From Treponema sp. (GTDB lineage: Bacteria; Spirochaetota; Spirochaetia; Treponematales; Treponemataceae), in assembly GCA_017449285.1 (NCBI GenBank), contig JAFSJX010000010.1:248001-312000 (forward strand): DNA of 64,000 bases, written 5' to 3'. A program made the translations under genes and the position numbers. The notes beneath the pieces are model-generated. The model saw nothing but the letters and a program-made list of their open reading frames with translations. It ran no database searches and was not told where the DNA came from. Below are positions 53,671 to 62,232 of the stretch, piece by piece. Position 1 is the first letter of the stretch. Each line of letters starts with the position of its first letter.

Positions 53671-53961
53671 TTACTTTTTTTCCTGCACTTTTTCTTTTTC
53701 TTTCTTCACCTTCACGTCAAGCACATCCATCATTTTGTTCAAGGCCGCACCAAAATCGTAGTCGCGCGCCGAAACATGAGCCTGCGCTCCCCAACGGAAG
53801 TTTGCGTTCGCATCGAACACATATTCCTGCTCGTGCTTTACGCGGACAATCAAATCGATGATTAAATCATCTGCGTACTTTACCCGCTCCAACTTTTTTT
53901 CAATCATGTCGGACTGTTTTTTTTCCAAATCGAAGCCTACTGCAGAATATGTTTTGTTCAT
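53671..53961 (-). CDS. hpf: Short ribosome hibernation-promoting factor (sigma-54 modulation family)
   Basis: A 96-residue protein of the HPF/RaiA family: VGFDLEKKQSDMIEKKLERV, then LIIDLIVRVKHEQEYVFDAN and a basic Lys/Glu tail. It binds the small subunit and shuts down translation in stationary phase. ATG 53961 follows GGAGTTCAA. It lies downstream of rpoN on the same strand, the classical rpoN-hpf pairing, separated by a repeat. Confidence 0.85.
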   Translation of the reverse strand: MNKTYSAVGFDLEKKQSDMIEKKLERVKYADDLIIDLIVRVKHEQEYVFDANANFRWGAQAHVSARDYDFGAALNKMMDVLDVKVKKEKEKVQEKK

Positions 53962-54087
53962 TTGAACTCCTTGTGCCAGCATTGCCAGCTTTTGTGCTTA
54001 GAAACCCATACGGATTCCAGTCTGGCGGCTTCCCGCTTCAACAGTTATAGTATAATACGCTTTTCCCAAAAAGGCAAAATTTTTTTT

Positions 54088-54198
54088 GAGGGGGCAAGTC
54101 TTCCCCCTGCATCGCACTTCGTTGCGCCGCACCCCTTCTCCGTAGTTTCACGAAGCGAATACTACGGGCTACCGCCCTAGAACCCGCTAGAAAACACG
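54088..54198. repeat. Interspersed GC-rich repeat, family 1, copy C
   Basis: The rpoN-hpf gap holds GGGGGCAAGTCTTCCCCC, CACTTCGTTGCG, CCCCTTCTCC, the palindrome GTAGTTTCACGAAGCGAATACTAC and GGGCTACCGCCCTAGAACCCGC. The last two blocks match one end of copy A. Confidence 0.6.
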
Positions 54199-54203
54199 GC
54201 GTT

Positions 54204-55757
54204 TTACCGCTCGTATGACGAACTTACATTCAGTTCAGAACGGTATTTTGCCACGGTGCGGCGGGCGATTTTAATCCCTTTTTCGGCGAGCGCGTCGGCG
54301 ATTTTTTGGTCGCTCAGCGGCTTTTTGTCGTTTTTGTGCGCGGCAAGCATCTGAGAAATCTCGTACTTTACGGCTTCCTTGCTGTTTGGCGCATCACCGG
54401 CGGGCACAGAATTTTGGTTTTGCTCGCTCGCCGCGTCTGAAGCACCAACTGCATTCGTGAAAAAATAGCCGATTTCAAACAAGCCTTGCTCGCATTGCAG
54501 GTACTTTCCGTTTGCCATGCGGGAAATTGTCGCCTCATGCACGCCAACCGCGTCCGCAATGTCCTTTTGCCTGAGCGGAGCAAGATAACGCGGTCCTTCG
54601 GCAAAAAAGCGCGCCTGCCGCCGCACGATTTCCGCACAGGCTTTTGCAATCGTCGTCTCCCTGAACTGAACGCTCTCAATGAACACTTTTGCGTCACGAA
54701 TGGAGTCCTGCACAAAACGACGTTCGGCCTTCTGTTGCTCGGTTTCTGCTTTTTGTGCGTTTTCGGCAAGGGCGGCGTAATCCTTTGAGACAGCGATTTT
54801 CGGCACGGAGTCACGCGAAAGGGTCAGTTTGAATGAATAGCCGCCGCTTTCCACAATGCCGTTCGTTTCATCCTCATCGGTCAGAGGAATCCGCTCCACA
54901 TATACATCGGGGGCAATGTAATGCGCCTCGCTCGTGCCAAAATTACGCGCGGGATACGGGTCAAGCGTTCGGATATAAGAAATCGCCTCGTCAATATCGT
55001 TTTCAGTCAAGTCTTCAGCATCAACCAAAAAAGACTGCTCACCCGCAAACGACAGATTCTTCTGGTCGGCACAGAACGCGGCAATCTTTTTCAGCACTTT
55101 CGCACTTTGAGGCGGATTTAAAAAATCAAGGTGTCCGTCAAGAATGAACAGCGTCACGGCAGATGCATCACCGCGAATCCTCGCTTGCACCAGAAGGCTT
55201 TCCTCAACGCCACTGCAACACGTACCAATCGGGTCGAGCGCGCGGATTTTTTCCATGCAGGACTGCAAGAATTCCGCCGTATGCACAGGATTTTGTTTGT
55301 CCAAAAGCGAAATCGGCGCAAGCAGATGAAAACCGTTTGCGTCAAGATTGCGGATAAGACGCAGCCCCAGTGCCTCTTCTTCGGGAGAATGGCGCATACT
55401 GTTGAACTGCCGCTCCAAATGCTCCTGCAAGGTCTCGCGGTCGTCCACATGGCTTTCCAAGGCAGCCTGAAAATTATCGCTGGCAAGTTGACCCGCGGCC
55501 GTCGCAGAACCATAGCGCGTGTTGTCCGAAAAACGGCTGCGATTTTCCCGCGCGGTTTTTGCCCCCTGTTCCAAAGTGTCGCTGACTATTTCCAGCGCAG
55601 GATTTTCCGCCGCTTTCCCATATATTGCATCGCGCAAATCAAGGCTGCCCATCGCCAGCAAATTCAGAGACATAATCTGCTGCTGACTCATGCGCTGCTG
55701 CTGAACCTGCACGGCGCGGGCGGAAAGTTTCATCCCTTGAGAAAAAGATTCGGACAT
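54204..55757 (-). CDS. rpoN: RNA polymerase sigma-54 factor
   Basis: A 517-residue sigma-54. The N-terminal activator region is Gln/Leu-rich (QQQRMSQQQIMSLNLLAMGS); the core-binding region follows; the DNA-binding end has KDIADAVGVHEATISRMANG and the RpoN box IARRTVAKYR near the C-terminus. The linker before the box is longer and acidic/Asn-rich (ASEQNQNSVPAGDAPNS). It needs enhancer-binding ATPases, none of which lie here. The start has no ribosome binding site. Confidence 0.94.
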   Translation of the reverse strand: MSESFSQGMKLSARAVQVQQQRMSQQQIMSLNLLAMGSLDLRDAIYGKAAENPALEIVSDTLEQGAKTARENRSRFSDNTRYGSATAAGQLASDNFQAALESHVDDRETLQEHLERQFNSMRHSPEEEALGLRLIRNLDANGFHLLAPISLLDKQNPVHTAEFLQSCMEKIRALDPIGTCCSGVEESLLVQARIRGDASAVTLFILDGHLDFLNPPQSAKVLKKIAAFCADQKNLSFAGEQSFLVDAEDLTENDIDEAISYIRTLDPYPARNFGTSEAHYIAPDVYVERIPLTDEDETNGIVESGGYSFKLTLSRDSVPKIAVSKDYAALAENAQKAETEQQKAERRFVQDSIRDAKVFIESVQFRETTIAKACAEIVRRQARFFAEGPRYLAPLRQKDIADAVGVHEATISRMANGKYLQCEQGLFEIGYFFTNAVGASDAASEQNQNSVPAGDAPNSKEAVKYEISQMLAAHKNDKKPLSDQKIADALAEKGIKIARRTVAKYRSELNVSSSYER

Positions 55758-55763
55758 AGTTTA

Positions 55764-55772
55764 AATATAGCA
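55764..55772 (-). promoter_or_regulatory. Leaderless extended -10 promoter of rpoN
   Basis: The minus strand reads TGCTATATT, an extended -10, and the ATG follows 6 bases later. No good -35 was seen. Confidence 0.4.
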
Positions 55773-55831
55773 CAAAAAGGCAATGTTGTGGTAGAATAGT
55801 TTATGCGAATCGGTGCAATGCAGGAGGAGAT

Positions 55832-57157
55832 ATGAATTTTTCACAGTACGGCGTGGCAGTGCCGGAGATTTTGCTGCCGAAGAAGATTGATTTGGAAAAG
55901 TGGGCGGTAATCGCCTGCGACCAGTACACGCAGGACAAAGCCTATTGGAAACGCGCGGCGGACATTGCGGGAAGCGAGCCAAGCACGCTCAATGTCATCT
56001 TTCCCGAAGTCTATCTTGCCGATGCAGACAAGGACGAGCGCATCGGAAAAATCAAAGAGACAATGGATGCCTATCTCAAAAAGGATGTCTTTGCCCCTGC
56101 GGAAAAAGAATTCATTTATATAGAAAGGAAAACGGAATACGGACGCACCCGCAAAGGCCTGATTGTGGCGGTGGATTTGGACACCTACGAGTGGAAGCCT
56201 TTCAGCAAAGCCCTGATTCGCGCCACGGAAGCAACGGTGCCTGAGCGCATTCCTCCCCGCATGAAAATCCGTACTGACGCGCCGCTGGAACTTCCCCACA
56301 TCATGCTTTTGGCAGACGACCCTGATGACGCGCTTGTGGGAAAAACAGGCAGCCTGGTAAAAAGCGAAAAGCCTGTCTACGACGGCGACTTACAGCAGCA
56401 GAGCGGACACATCACGGGCTGGGCGGTGCGTGACGAAAAAGCGATGGCGCACATACAGGACGCACTTTCCGCAATCGCAAAAAAAGGCACGGACGCGGAC
56501 GGAAACACCTTCCTCTTTGCCGTGGGCGACGGAAACCACAGCCTTGCCACCGCAAAGGCCGTCTGGGATGAGCACAAAAAGACGCTTGCCGCACAGGGAA
56601 AATCAGACGCGGAAATCGCCCAAAGCCCCGTCCGCTACGCACTCGTGGAAATCGTGAACATCTATGACGAAGGGCTGACCTTTGAGCCGATTCACCGCGT
56701 GGTGTTCAATGCGGACAACGCGGGTCTGCTTGCCTTCATCGCGCAAAAACTGGACGGTGAGGTACAGGCCGTGGCGACCGCCTCAGAACTGGGAAAACTG
56801 GTTGCCGACAAAACCGCTTCCGGCGCACGCTACGGCTTTGTCACCACGGCGGGCGGAAAAACCACCTACACACTCTTGCAGACTGCCAGCACAGACTTGG
56901 CGATTGCCTCCCTTCAGCCCGCGCTTGACGACTTCATCAAGGAAAACAGCGGCATAGAAATCGACTACATTCACGGCACGGAAGAAACAGTGGAACTTGG
57001 CTCAAAAGACGGACAGATGGGAATCCTCTTGCCTCCCATTGCCAAGGACAGTTTCTTTGCCACAATCAACGGACGTGGACCACTCCCGCGCAAATCATTC
57101 AGCATGGGCGAGGCAAGCGAAAAACGCTTCTATGTGGAAGCAAGAAGGTTATTTTAA
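55832..57157 (+). CDS. DUF1015 family protein
   Basis: A 441-residue cytoplasmic protein of the DUF1015 family. Typical motifs are KWAVIACDQYTQDKAYW, FLFAVGDGNHSLATAKAVWD and EPIHRVVFN, with GQMGILLPP near the end. Archaeal relatives phosphorylate free serine (SerK type), so a serine-related kinase role is possible. GGAGGAGAT lies before the ATG. It is divergent from rpoN and ends at a strong hairpin. Confidence 0.85.
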   Translation: MNFSQYGVAVPEILLPKKIDLEKWAVIACDQYTQDKAYWKRAADIAGSEPSTLNVIFPEVYLADADKDERIGKIKETMDAYLKKDVFAPAEKEFIYIERKTEYGRTRKGLIVAVDLDTYEWKPFSKALIRATEATVPERIPPRMKIRTDAPLELPHIMLLADDPDDALVGKTGSLVKSEKPVYDGDLQQQSGHITGWAVRDEKAMAHIQDALSAIAKKGTDADGNTFLFAVGDGNHSLATAKAVWDEHKKTLAAQGKSDAEIAQSPVRYALVEIVNIYDEGLTFEPIHRVVFNADNAGLLAFIAQKLDGEVQAVATASELGKLVADKTASGARYGFVTTAGGKTTYTLLQTASTDLAIASLQPALDDFIKENSGIEIDYIHGTEETVELGSKDGQMGILLPPIAKDSFFATINGRGPLPRKSFSMGEASEKRFYVEARRLF

Positions 57158-57176
57158 CATTCTGTTAAAAAAGTTT

Positions 57177-57238
57177 CCAACGAGTTTTGCCTTGGTAAAA
57201 CTCGTTGGCTTTTCAGCGCACGCCCATGTGCGCCCAGA
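57177..57238. repeat. Hairpin repeat, family 3, copy A, after DUF1015
   Basis: CCAACGAGTTTT (57177-57188) and AAAACTCGTTGG (57197-57208) form a perfect 12-base stem, followed by GCGCAC-GCCCAT-GTGCGC. The second half matches 58731-58790. The first hairpin may also end the DUF1015 transcript. Confidence 0.65.
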
Positions 57239-57242
57239 TTTT

Positions 57243-57422
57243 TTGCACACATTCCAAAAACTATTTTATTTTCCACAGTTTTTGGAATGTAATCCAAAAA
57301 CTTAAAAATTATCTATTATTAACGGAATGAATTACAAAAACTTAAAAAATTAAAATATTTAACAGACTATACTCCAAAAACTCATTGACAACGATACTTT
57401 ACAGGATTACAATCCAATAAGT
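57243..57422 (+). repeat. 40-bp periodic repeat array upstream of the DUF4143 ATPase
   Basis: A 12-base word (AWTCCAAAAACT) starts at 57251, 57291, 57331, 57371 and, degenerate, 57411: exactly every 40 bases. Units 2-5 extend upstream to a GGAnT-nnA-nTCC half-palindrome. An inverted copy (57277-57289) makes a 13-base perfect palindrome with the first unit. The last unit covers the -10 box of the downstream gene. Between units lie AT-rich 20-base spacers without similarity. Confidence 0.75.
57385..57413 (+). promoter_or_regulatory. Promoter of the DUF4143 ATPase
   Basis: TTGACA (57385-57390) and TACAAT (57408-57413) are 17 bases apart, a near-consensus promoter. Repeat unit four ends just before the -35 and unit five covers the -10, so a repeat-binding protein would repress it. 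Confidence 0.7.
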
Positions 57423-57435
57423 AGGAAATACAAGC

Positions 57436-58650
57436 ATGTATGATGACGAACTATTTGTACTGCGCAATGAGTTTTTGCAAAAAGCGGTTGCATTCAAGGA
57501 TAAGCATCTCATAAAGATCATAACCGGTGTACGGCGGTGCGGAAAATCAATACTGATGGAAAGTTACCGCGACTGGCTGCTTGACCATGGCGTGCCGCAA
57601 AACCACATCATCTTCCTCAATTTTGAAGACTACGAAAACAAGCCGCTCCGCAATGCCGACGCGCTCTATGCATACGTAAAGGAACGCATCGCACCCGAAG
57701 GCAAAACCTACCTCTTTTTTGACGAAATACAGCGCGTAGAAAACTTTCCCGATGTGGTGGACGGACTGTACATCAAAAAAAATATCGATTTGTACCTGAC
57801 CGGCTCAAATTCCGAACTGCTCTCCAGTGAAATCGCAACGCTGCTTTCAGGGCGGTATGTGGAAATCAAGATGCTGCCGCTTTCGTTCCGCGAGTTCGTG
57901 CAGACGACAAAAAGTGAAGGCAACCTGCAAAAGGCATATCAGCAATATGTGGAGACCAGTTCGTTTCCCTATGCACTCAATTTGCTTTCTCAGCCAAAGG
58001 AACTACGTGACTACCTTGAAGGCGTATTCAACACGATAATCGTAAAGGACATCACCCAGCGGCGCAAGATTCTGGACACGATGATGCTCGAAAGCGTGAC
58101 CCGCTTTGTGTTTGACAACATCGGACTAGAACTTTCCACCAAAAAAATTGCCGACACAATGCCCACAAACGGACGCAAGTCTGACCCAAAGACCGTAGAA
58201 TCCTACCTTTCCGCGCTCAAAGAAAGTTTTATCATCTATCAGGCAAACCGCTACAACGTAAAAGGCAAGGAATTCCTAAAGACGCAGGAAAAATACTACA
58301 CCGTAGACATGGGGCTACGTACTTTGCTTCTGGGAAAACGCGCGATGGACGTGGGGCATATCCTTGAAAACATCATCTATCTGGAACTGATTCGGCGCGG
58401 ATTTGACGTGTATGTGGGCAAAGTTGACGACAAGGAAATCGATTTTGTGGCGATGAATGACAACGGCAAAACCTACATCCAAGTTGCCGCCTCTTTGCGC
58501 GACCCCGTTACGCTGGAACGTGAACTAAAACCGCTCAAAATGGTGCGTGACAACTACCCCAAACTGCTCCTCTCGCTTGACGAAGACCCCGAAGGTGACT
58601 ACGATGGCATACGCCGCATGAACGCGCTCCAGTGGCTGATGGCATCGTAA
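57436..58650 (+). CDS. AAA-type ATPase with DUF4143 domain
   Basis: A 404-residue ATPase of the AAA_14/DUF4143 family. The P-loop is GVRRCGKSIL near residue 32, Walker B is YLFFDEIQRVENFP and sensor 1 is LYLTGSNSELLSSE. The DUF4143 half (residues 210-400) ends with a nuclease-like fold segment, DVYVGKVDDKEIDFVAMNDN, seen across the family. Function is unknown; members often sit in variable chromosomal spots. AGGA lies 9 bases before the ATG. Its promoter is overlaid with the 40-bp array. Confidence 0.88.
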   Translation: MYDDELFVLRNEFLQKAVAFKDKHLIKIITGVRRCGKSILMESYRDWLLDHGVPQNHIIFLNFEDYENKPLRNADALYAYVKERIAPEGKTYLFFDEIQRVENFPDVVDGLYIKKNIDLYLTGSNSELLSSEIATLLSGRYVEIKMLPLSFREFVQTTKSEGNLQKAYQQYVETSSFPYALNLLSQPKELRDYLEGVFNTIIVKDITQRRKILDTMMLESVTRFVFDNIGLELSTKKIADTMPTNGRKSDPKTVESYLSALKESFIIYQANRYNVKGKEFLKTQEKYYTVDMGLRTLLLGKRAMDVGHILENIIYLELIRRGFDVYVGKVDDKEIDFVAMNDNGKTYIQVAASLRDPVTLERELKPLKMVRDNYPKLLLSLDEDPEGDYDGIRRMNALQWLMAS

Positions 58651-58674
58651 GTCCGACATAAAGATTTCAGAAAA

Positions 58675-58731
58675 GGGAAAGCGCAACCTTAAAAAGGTTT
58701 CTCTCTCCCTTTCAATCCCTCACTCTTCCAA
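58675..58731. repeat. 57-bp repeat, family 4, left copy flanking the OFA transporter
   Basis: GGGAAAGCGCAACC and AAGGTTTCTCTCTCCC form a stem-loop around AACCTTAAAAAGGTT. The 57 bases match 60128-60184 with one difference. Confidence 0.8.
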
Positions 58732-58790
58732 GGTTTGGCACTGGCAAAACTCGCCGGCTTTTCAGCGCATGTCCATGTGTGCTGAGACTT
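58731..58790. repeat. Hairpin repeat, family 3, copy B
   Basis: AAAACTCGCCGGCTTTTCAG and CATGTCCATGTG correspond to AAAACTCGTTGGCTTTTCAG and CACGCCCATGTG at 57197-57234. Base changes keep most of the second hairpin paired. Confidence 0.6.
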
Positions 58791-58793
58791 CCC

Positions 58794-60080
58794 CTACTCC
58801 GTCTTCCCCGATGGGCGCACCAAGAACACGCTCAAAAGCAGTGCGATCACGTACAACACCAGCGTCGCCACCAGCACGTTCTGATAGCCGACGGGGTTCA
58901 CGTTGATGCCAAGGTCATTTTTTATGAACGCGCCCGTGTGGTTCACGATGCAGGTCGCCAGCTGGTTTCCCGAAAGCCCCGCAAATGCCCATGCGGAAAG
59001 GGTGAGGCCATGAATCGCGCTGATGTTCCCCATGCCGTAGTGGTCGTGAAGCAGGGTCGGCACATTGGAAAAACCGCCGCCGTAGCCCGCATTCACCATG
59101 AAAATCAGCCCGAGCACCAGCACAATCAGCACAACGCTGTCCTTTCCCGTGGCAACGCCTTTGGTCAGAATCACCAGCGCGGTAAATACAATCGAAATCA
59201 GGAAAATCAGTTTGTAAATCGTATTGCGGTCTTTGAGTTTGTCCGCCCATGCAGAAAAGCCGATTCGTCCGCCCGCATTGAAAATCGCAGAAACCGTGGA
59301 AATCAGCCCCACCGCACCCGCAAGCCCAATGCAGTTCATAATCATTTTTTCCTGGGAGATAATCGCAAGCCCGCAGGTGATATTGATATAGAACATAAGC
59401 CAGATGCCGATGTAATTTGAAATCGGTTTTGCCCGGAGCGTCGCAATCACACCCTCTTCTTTTGAACGGGTCTGCGGCTCAACCCAATCGGCGGGCTTTT
59501 TAAGCAGGAGATGCCCAACGAACATCATCACAAAGTAGACCGCAGAAAGGATGAAGAACATCTTGTAAATCTCGCCGTTCTGATTGCTGCCCAAAAGTTT
59601 TTGCATGACAGGACTTGCAATCGCTTTTGCCGCACCGAATCCCGCCACCGCAAGCCCCGTGGCAAGCCCCTTCGTGTCCTCGAACCACAGCATGAGCGTC
59701 TTGACCGGCGAAAGATAGCCCGTTCCCAATCCCACGCCCATCACAAAGCCGTAGGAAACGTAAATGCCGACAAGCGAAACGACACTGTGCGGATGAAGCC
59801 CGCCATACCAGATGAACGCACCCGTACCGACCATGCCTGCCGTAAAACAAATCGTCGAAAGCAGCGAGGATTTGTGGATGTTCTTTTCCACCAGTTTCCC
59901 AAAAAACGCCGCGGACATTCCCAAAAATAATATGGCAAAACTGAACGCCCATTCCGTCGCACTTTTTGAAAACCCGATATAATCAGCAATCTCCTGGCTG
60001 AAAATTGACCAGCAATACACCGTACCGATGCTGCAATGCAAAAGCAACGCTGGAATCGCGCCGTGAATCCACCTTTTCAT
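58794..60080 (-). CDS. OFA-family major facilitator (oxalate/formate antiporter-like)
   Basis: A 428-residue membrane protein with 12 predicted helices. OFA-type motifs include CSIGTVYCWSIFSQEIADYI at the N-terminus, MGVGLGTGYLSPVKTLMLWF, and GYGGGFSNVPTLLHDHYGM. The family includes oxalate/formate exchangers and other organic-anion carriers, so the substrate is uncertain. AAGAAGGG lies before the ATG. The gene is bracketed by 57-bp direct repeats. Confidence 0.88.
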   Translation of the reverse strand: MKRWIHGAIPALLLHCSIGTVYCWSIFSQEIADYIGFSKSATEWAFSFAILFLGMSAAFFGKLVEKNIHKSSLLSTICFTAGMVGTGAFIWYGGLHPHSVVSLVGIYVSYGFVMGVGLGTGYLSPVKTLMLWFEDTKGLATGLAVAGFGAAKAIASPVMQKLLGSNQNGEIYKMFFILSAVYFVMMFVGHLLLKKPADWVEPQTRSKEEGVIATLRAKPISNYIGIWLMFYINITCGLAIISQEKMIMNCIGLAGAVGLISTVSAIFNAGGRIGFSAWADKLKDRNTIYKLIFLISIVFTALVILTKGVATGKDSVVLIVLVLGLIFMVNAGYGGGFSNVPTLLHDHYGMGNISAIHGLTLSAWAFAGLSGNQLATCIVNHTGAFIKNDLGINVNPVGYQNVLVATLVLYVIALLLSVFLVRPSGKTE

Positions 60081-60127
60081 ACGAAGCCCTTCTTAGTTAA
60101 GCGATACTTCATTTTACCGTTCTGCGG

Positions 60128-60184
60128 GGGAAAGCGCAACCTTAAAAAGGTTTCTCTCTCCCTTTCAATTCCTCACTCTTCCAA
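60128..60184. repeat. 57-bp repeat, family 4, right copy
   Basis: Same orientation and sequence as 58675-58731 apart from one base (AATTCCT for AATCCCT). It lies about 48 bases upstream of the transporter start. Confidence 0.8.
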
Positions 60185-60233
60185 ACCGCCAAATTGTCCG
60201 CCTTGCTCCGCATTTCTGACCATGCAGGGCGTG

Positions 60234-61346
60234 TTATTTCAATGCGGCTGCAATCTTGTTCACTCGCTCCTCGATAGCTTTTTTGATTGCTGATGAATCC
60301 TTCAAAATGGAAATAATCGTGTCATCAGTAAAATTTCTGAAGCCTTCGACGGGAACAAACCAAGCCCAGCTTTGAGAAGTATTGAGAATCTTTTTTAAGT
60401 TTTCTTTCTGCCCTGCGCTCAGTTTATCAAAATCCTCTTTTCCAATTATAGCGCAAAAATTCTGATAGTTCCGATAAAAAAATCCGAAACCAATTTTAAA
60501 ATTCTCATCTTTTACAAATTCACCAAAATTGAATTCATCTGATGCTGGGTCATCCCACGCATCGACGGCAAATTTAAAACCGTCAATCTTAATCTTTTCA
60601 AACACATTTTTAATCATCCAGTCCTTAAAGAAGGCCTTTTTTGCGTTTGCAAGTTCGCCCGAAAGTTTATAGGCAAGTTCGTAATTGTTTCCTTCCAAAA
60701 GCATGTTTGTAATTTCGTCACTCATAGTTTTATCCATCTCCTGATTTGTCAATTTGTTGATTAAATGTAGATACTGCACGATTGATTCGCGTACCGACGG
60801 CAGCGAAACGGTGTGCTGAATGTTTTTTGTAAGCCAGCGTTTTATGTCATCGCGGTAGGAAATAAGCAGCAAGCGAGTTTTATCAATGCCCTTTGCTGAA
60901 TCTTCTGACGGCTCGTGACCGTCCAAAGTCAGATACACAAAAAGACACTCACAATTACCATGCAGCTGTTTTAGGCTTTCATTATATCGTGAAAGCTGCG
61001 AATATTGGTCGCCCGCATTAATCTTATTTTCGATGACGATATAAAACGGTTTTTCGTTTTTCTTCAATTCAATTGTAATATCAGCACTGCCACCAGCCTG
61101 CTTGCCACGACCAATATCGCAAATGCAACCAAAGTATTCTTCGGTTTGAACCCTCGCACTATGAATATCAAACTCTTTTGCAGAGAACAACGCTTTATTT
61201 TCGTCAGAATTCGCTTTTGAAGTCTGTTCAAGCAAGTCCAAGAACGATTTTAGGAACACATCGCCCACGCCGTGGCTCCCGTCGGGATTCAGAAGCGCCG
61301 CGATAAAGGCAGAGTGCCGAATTTCTTTCGTTTCAGCACCAAGCAC
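60234..61346 (-). CDS. PD-(D/E)xK nuclease family protein, 5' end probably lost
   Basis: A 370-residue protein of the PDDEXK_4 type: ETKEIRHSAFIAALLNPDGS, then the catalytic core SADITIELKKNEKPFYIVIE with ENKINAGDQYSQLSRY completing the D-ExK pattern. The C-terminal half is a helical domain. The best start is GTG 61346, but in-frame upstream codons read FFNIFS, which the family normally includes, and then reach a TGA at about 61370. The true 5' end may have been cut off where the Mu-like region begins. It could be a restriction-type or solitary defence nuclease. Confidence 0.75.
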   Translation of the reverse strand: MLGAETKEIRHSAFIAALLNPDGSHGVGDVFLKSFLDLLEQTSKANSDENKALFSAKEFDIHSARVQTEEYFGCICDIGRGKQAGGSADITIELKKNEKPFYIVIENKINAGDQYSQLSRYNESLKQLHGNCECLFVYLTLDGHEPSEDSAKGIDKTRLLLISYRDDIKRWLTKNIQHTVSLPSVRESIVQYLHLINKLTNQEMDKTMSDEITNMLLEGNNYELAYKLSGELANAKKAFFKDWMIKNVFEKIKIDGFKFAVDAWDDPASDEFNFGEFVKDENFKIGFGFFYRNYQNFCAIIGKEDFDKLSAGQKENLKKILNTSQSWAWFVPVEGFRNFTDDTIISILKDSSAIKKAIEERVNKIAAALK

Positions 61347-61424
61347 AGAAAAGATGTTGAAAAAATGTCAATTTTAAAAAATTCTGATGTAAAATTATAA
61401 GAAAAAATGATACTTTTTCTAGGG

Positions 61425-61718
61425 CTATACGGGGCTTTTTGGGGCTATTTCGGTTGTGTTTTCCTGGAGATTTAACGGTCTGTTTACAAGCATATTTCGT
61501 TTTATGTAGGTCAAAACAGCCTGTTTTTCAAGTGTAATCTGACCATCTTGAACCATTCTTTTAATCGTAGGTTCTGATACGTTGAGAAGTATGGCAGCAA
61601 GGCTCTCTGTGAATTTTCTTGGTATATTTGGCAGAAGATTGATGTCTTCATACGAATGGGCAAAGTAGTTTTTTGCGGCAAATTCGTCAAAGTCATCATC
61701 GGTGGTTATGTTTTTCAT
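61425..61718 (-). CDS. Small phage protein with helix-turn-helix-like segment
   Basis: A 97-residue protein. FTESLAAILLNVSEPTIKRM with VQDGQITLEKQAVLTYIKRN following resembles a MerR/excisionase-style DNA-binding helix pair. ATG 61718 follows AAGGAG; an in-frame GTG at 61787 is less likely. It is the last phage-type gene. Confidence 0.6.
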   Translation of the reverse strand: MKNITTDDDFDEFAAKNYFAHSYEDINLLPNIPRKFTESLAAILLNVSEPTIKRMVQDGQITLEKQAVLTYIKRNMLVNRPLNLQENTTEIAPKSPV

Positions 61719-61783
61719 TCTAAAAACTCCTTGGTTTAGTTTTGACAAGTTTTTATTCAGTTCCTCAATTTTCTGTCTCTTTC

Positions 61784-61936
61784 TCACGCAAGGAATGCGT
61801 CAAGGCTCTCGCCGATGAATATTTTTTCGCCCGCACAGTAATCATTCACGGAATATACCGAGTACATCCATGCGATGTTCCCTGACAGCAAATGCCGCCA
61901 CGAGGATTGGCGTTTCTTTTGCTTTGGTCTCGTCAT
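61784..61936 (-). CDS. Small phage protein, 50 residues
   Basis: The ORF reads MTRPKQKKRQSSWRHLLSGN at its start and ends ESLDAFLA. Its ATG overlaps the stop of the zinc-ribbon gene (ATGA) and AGGAG lies 8 bases upstream. Basic N-terminus; function unknown. Confidence 0.6.
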   Translation of the reverse strand: MTRPKQKKRQSSWRHLLSGNIAWMYSVYSVNDYCAGEKIFIGESLDAFLA

Positions 61937-62232
61937 TCTTGAACTCCTATTCTTAAAGTCCGCATAAGCTCAAGTGAAGCCTGCATAACATCAATTTTTG
62001 CGAATGATTCTTCGATTTCTCGTGCAAGCCGCTTGTTTTTTGCTTCTTCCGGTTCTTTCCAATCAGGAATGTCGCACACGCGATGCACAGTGTCCTTGTC
62101 GTCTCTGATGGACTCGTCGGCGCAATGACTGCACAATGTTTCGCTTGCATCTACCCACCAGCAAAAACCGACTTTTGGGTTATAGCAAGGGTTGCTGAAT
62201 GTGCATCCACATTTTTTGCATTTCTTAGGCAT
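61933..62232 (-). CDS. Small zinc-ribbon phage protein
   Basis: A 99-residue protein with two Cys clusters: PKKCKKCGCTFSNPCYN and GFCWWVDASETLCSHCADE, a zinc ribbon recurrent in phage early regions. A helical end follows. It overlaps the upstream gene by 8 bases and the next one by ATGA. Confidence 0.7.
   Translation of the reverse strand: MPKKCKKCGCTFSNPCYNPKVGFCWWVDASETLCSHCADESIRDDKDTVHRVCDIPDWKEPEEAKNKRLAREIEESFAKIDVMQASLELMRTLRIGVQE

Noticed and set aside
57243-57422. Possible CRISPR array upstream of the DUF4143 gene
   Set aside because: The conserved part is only 12-20 bases, imperfect, with five units and AT-rich spacers; no cas genes are nearby. It overlaps a promoter, so an operator array fits better.
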